Shown here piece by piece: positions 62,653 to 64,000 of a DNA stretch of 64,000 nucleotides (position 1 is the stretch's first letter; each line of letters opens with the position of its first letter). Origin of the DNA: Chitinophagaceae bacterium (GTDB taxonomy: Bacteria; Bacteroidota; Bacteroidia; Chitinophagales; Chitinophagaceae); NCBI GenBank assembly GCA_947446645.1, contig CANFHA010000008.1:62001-126000 (forward strand), written 5' to 3'. The notes beneath the pieces are model-generated. The model was not told the DNA's origin. It did not search any database and saw nothing but the letters and a program-made list of their open reading frames with translations. A program made the position numbers and the translations under genes.

Positions 62653-63726
62653 TCACTTTTTAATAACCCAAATTATCACTGCACCGGTTACCAGCATATT
62701 CACAAGTGCCAGTGGTATCAATGATCGCCATCCTAATTTCATCAGCTGATCATATCTAAAACGTGGCAATGTCCACCTGATAAACATGAAGAAGAGGATC
62801 ATGCACACAACCTTAGTCAATAGCGCCATGATACAAATAGCAGAGAATAATAGTGGACCAACTGCGGTAGCTACCTGATCCATGAACGGGAAGTTGTAAC
62901 CGCCAAAGAACAGGGTAACAATGATAGCCGAGCTTACAAACATATTTATGTACTCAGCAAACAGGTAAAAGCCCAGTTTCATAGACGAATATTCCTGGTG
63001 GTAACCCATGTTCAACTCGCTTTCGCACTCCGGAAGGTCAAAAGGTGCACGGTTAAGCTCGGCAAATGCGCAGGTAAGGAAGATCACAAAACCTACAGGC
63101 TGTTTAAAGAAGTTCCAGGAGAAATAGCCATCGCTCCAGAAGCCGTGCTGCTGAGCTACTATTTCGCGCAGACTAAGTGTGCCGGTAAGCATAAGCAGTG
63201 CGATAAGGCTGATGCCCATAGCCAGCTCGTAAGAGATAGCCTGTGATGCTGCACGGATGCTGCTTAACAGGGAAAATTTATTATTTGAAGCCCAACCACC
63301 CAGCATAACACCGTATACACCAAGGCTTACTACACCAAATACGAACAGAATTCCAATATTGATGTCTGCAACCTGGAAGCTAATAACATGGCCGCTTTTT
63401 GTTACAAAATCCGGACCCCAAGGCACCACAGCACTGGTCATAAGGGCAGTAAGCATGGCAAGACATGGGCCCAGGATGAATATTACCTGTGTAGAACGGT
63501 CAGGAATGATCTCTTCTTTAAAGAATAGCTTAAGACCATCGGCAAGCGGTTGTAACAACCCGAATGGGCCTGCGCGGTTAGGACCAAGCCGGTCCTGCAT
63601 AACTGCGGCCACCTTGCGCTCTCCCCAGGTAGCGTACATAGCTATACCCAGAGACCCCATCAGTATCACTGAAATGAGGATGACCTTCTCTATTATAAGC
63701 GCTGTGTCAATCTGAAGTAACAGCAT
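62653..63726 (-). CDS. nuoH: NADH-quinone oxidoreductase subunit H
   Basis: WGERKVAAVMQDRLGPNRAGPFGLLQPLADGLKLFFKEEIIP...AELNRAPFDLPECESELNMGYHQEYSSMKLGFYLFAEYINMF. Confidence 0.97.
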   Translation of the reverse strand: MLLLQIDTALIIEKVILISVILMGSLGIAMYATWGERKVAAVMQDRLGPNRAGPFGLLQPLADGLKLFFKEEIIPDRSTQVIFILGPCLAMLTALMTSAVVPWGPDFVTKSGHVISFQVADINIGILFVFGVVSLGVYGVMLGGWASNNKFSLLSSIRAASQAISYELAMGISLIALLMLTGTLSLREIVAQQHGFWSDGYFSWNFFKQPVGFVIFLTCAFAELNRAPFDLPECESELNMGYHQEYSSMKLGFYLFAEYINMFVSSAIIVTLFFGGYNFPFMDQVATAVGPLLFSAICIMALLTKVVCMILFFMFIRWTLPRFRYDQLMKLGWRSLIPLALVNMLVTGAVIIWVIKK

Positions 63727-63766
63727 ATTGTCGCAAAAGTAATTTAGTTAGTTAAAAAATTATCGT

Positions 63767-64000
63767 TTAATCAAGTTTTATTGTGCCAATCTCTTTTTTT
63801 AAATTCAAAAGAAAAACTGTCGCAGCATCCCAAATAATAGCATAATCAATCCTAAAATATTCATGTACAAAAATATTCCTTAATCCTATCATTTTGTGCC
63901 ATTCTACGCTGGGATACTTATCCCTTGTATTATCAGTAATATGGTTTGCCGCTTCTCCTATTATCTCCAGCCATTTTACCACTGCGATCCTTAGAACATG
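63767..64000 (-). CDS. HepT-like (DUF86) protein, partial, runs off the window
   Basis: WLEIIGEAANHITDNTRDKYPSVEWHKMIGLRNIFVHEYFRIDYAIIWD; contains RNxxxH-like RNIFVH; frame open to base 64000. Confidence 0.75.
   Translation of the reverse strand, partial: HVLRIAVVKWLEIIGEAANHITDNTRDKYPSVEWHKMIGLRNIFVHEYFRIDYAIIWDAATVFLLNLKKEIGTIKLD

Noticed and set aside
56273-63726. Unusual nuo operon
   Set aside because: nuoH-I-J-K-L-M-N order and motifs are normal for Bacteroidota; nothing unusual beyond simple-sequence spacers.

Overview
The window is chromosomal Bacteroidota DNA. The Chitinophagaceae-like assignment is inferred from gene content: T9SS-sorted proteins, DUF4199, BatA-domain protein, TAnnTTTG-type promoter motifs. 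It is mostly ordinary core genome. Core genes include gyrB, msrB, serC, pyrC, an rpmH-rnpA-yidD cluster, and nuoH-I-J-K-L-M-N on the minus strand at the right end. Accessory content includes an orphan pair of Mu-like phage structural genes, two ParE/RelE-type toxin-antitoxin modules flanking rpmH-rnpA-yidD, and a decayed O-antigen flippase next to a glycosyltransferase. It also includes three large T9SS-secreted proteins (35.3-45.9 kb) and a two-gene accessory island bounded by tRNA-3'-end-like repeats (52.2-54.1 kb). An AAA/DUF4143 ATPase sits behind a dense operator-like palindrome array. The most interesting items are: (1) a sigma-like regulator plus a gene predicted to encode a protein spanning both membranes, resembling the Dma anti-sigma family, split by an apparent 1-nt frameshift; (2) repeat-bounded cassettes at 52-54 kb; (3) a 22-nt palindromic motif identical upstream of two genes flanking a LuxR-type two-component system; (4) an apparent AUU/AUC start codon for rnpA; (5) a perfect 19-bp hairpin over the start of a T9SS gene; (6) heptamer-periodic intergenic tracts. 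All calls come from reading the sequence and the supplied translations; no database search was run.
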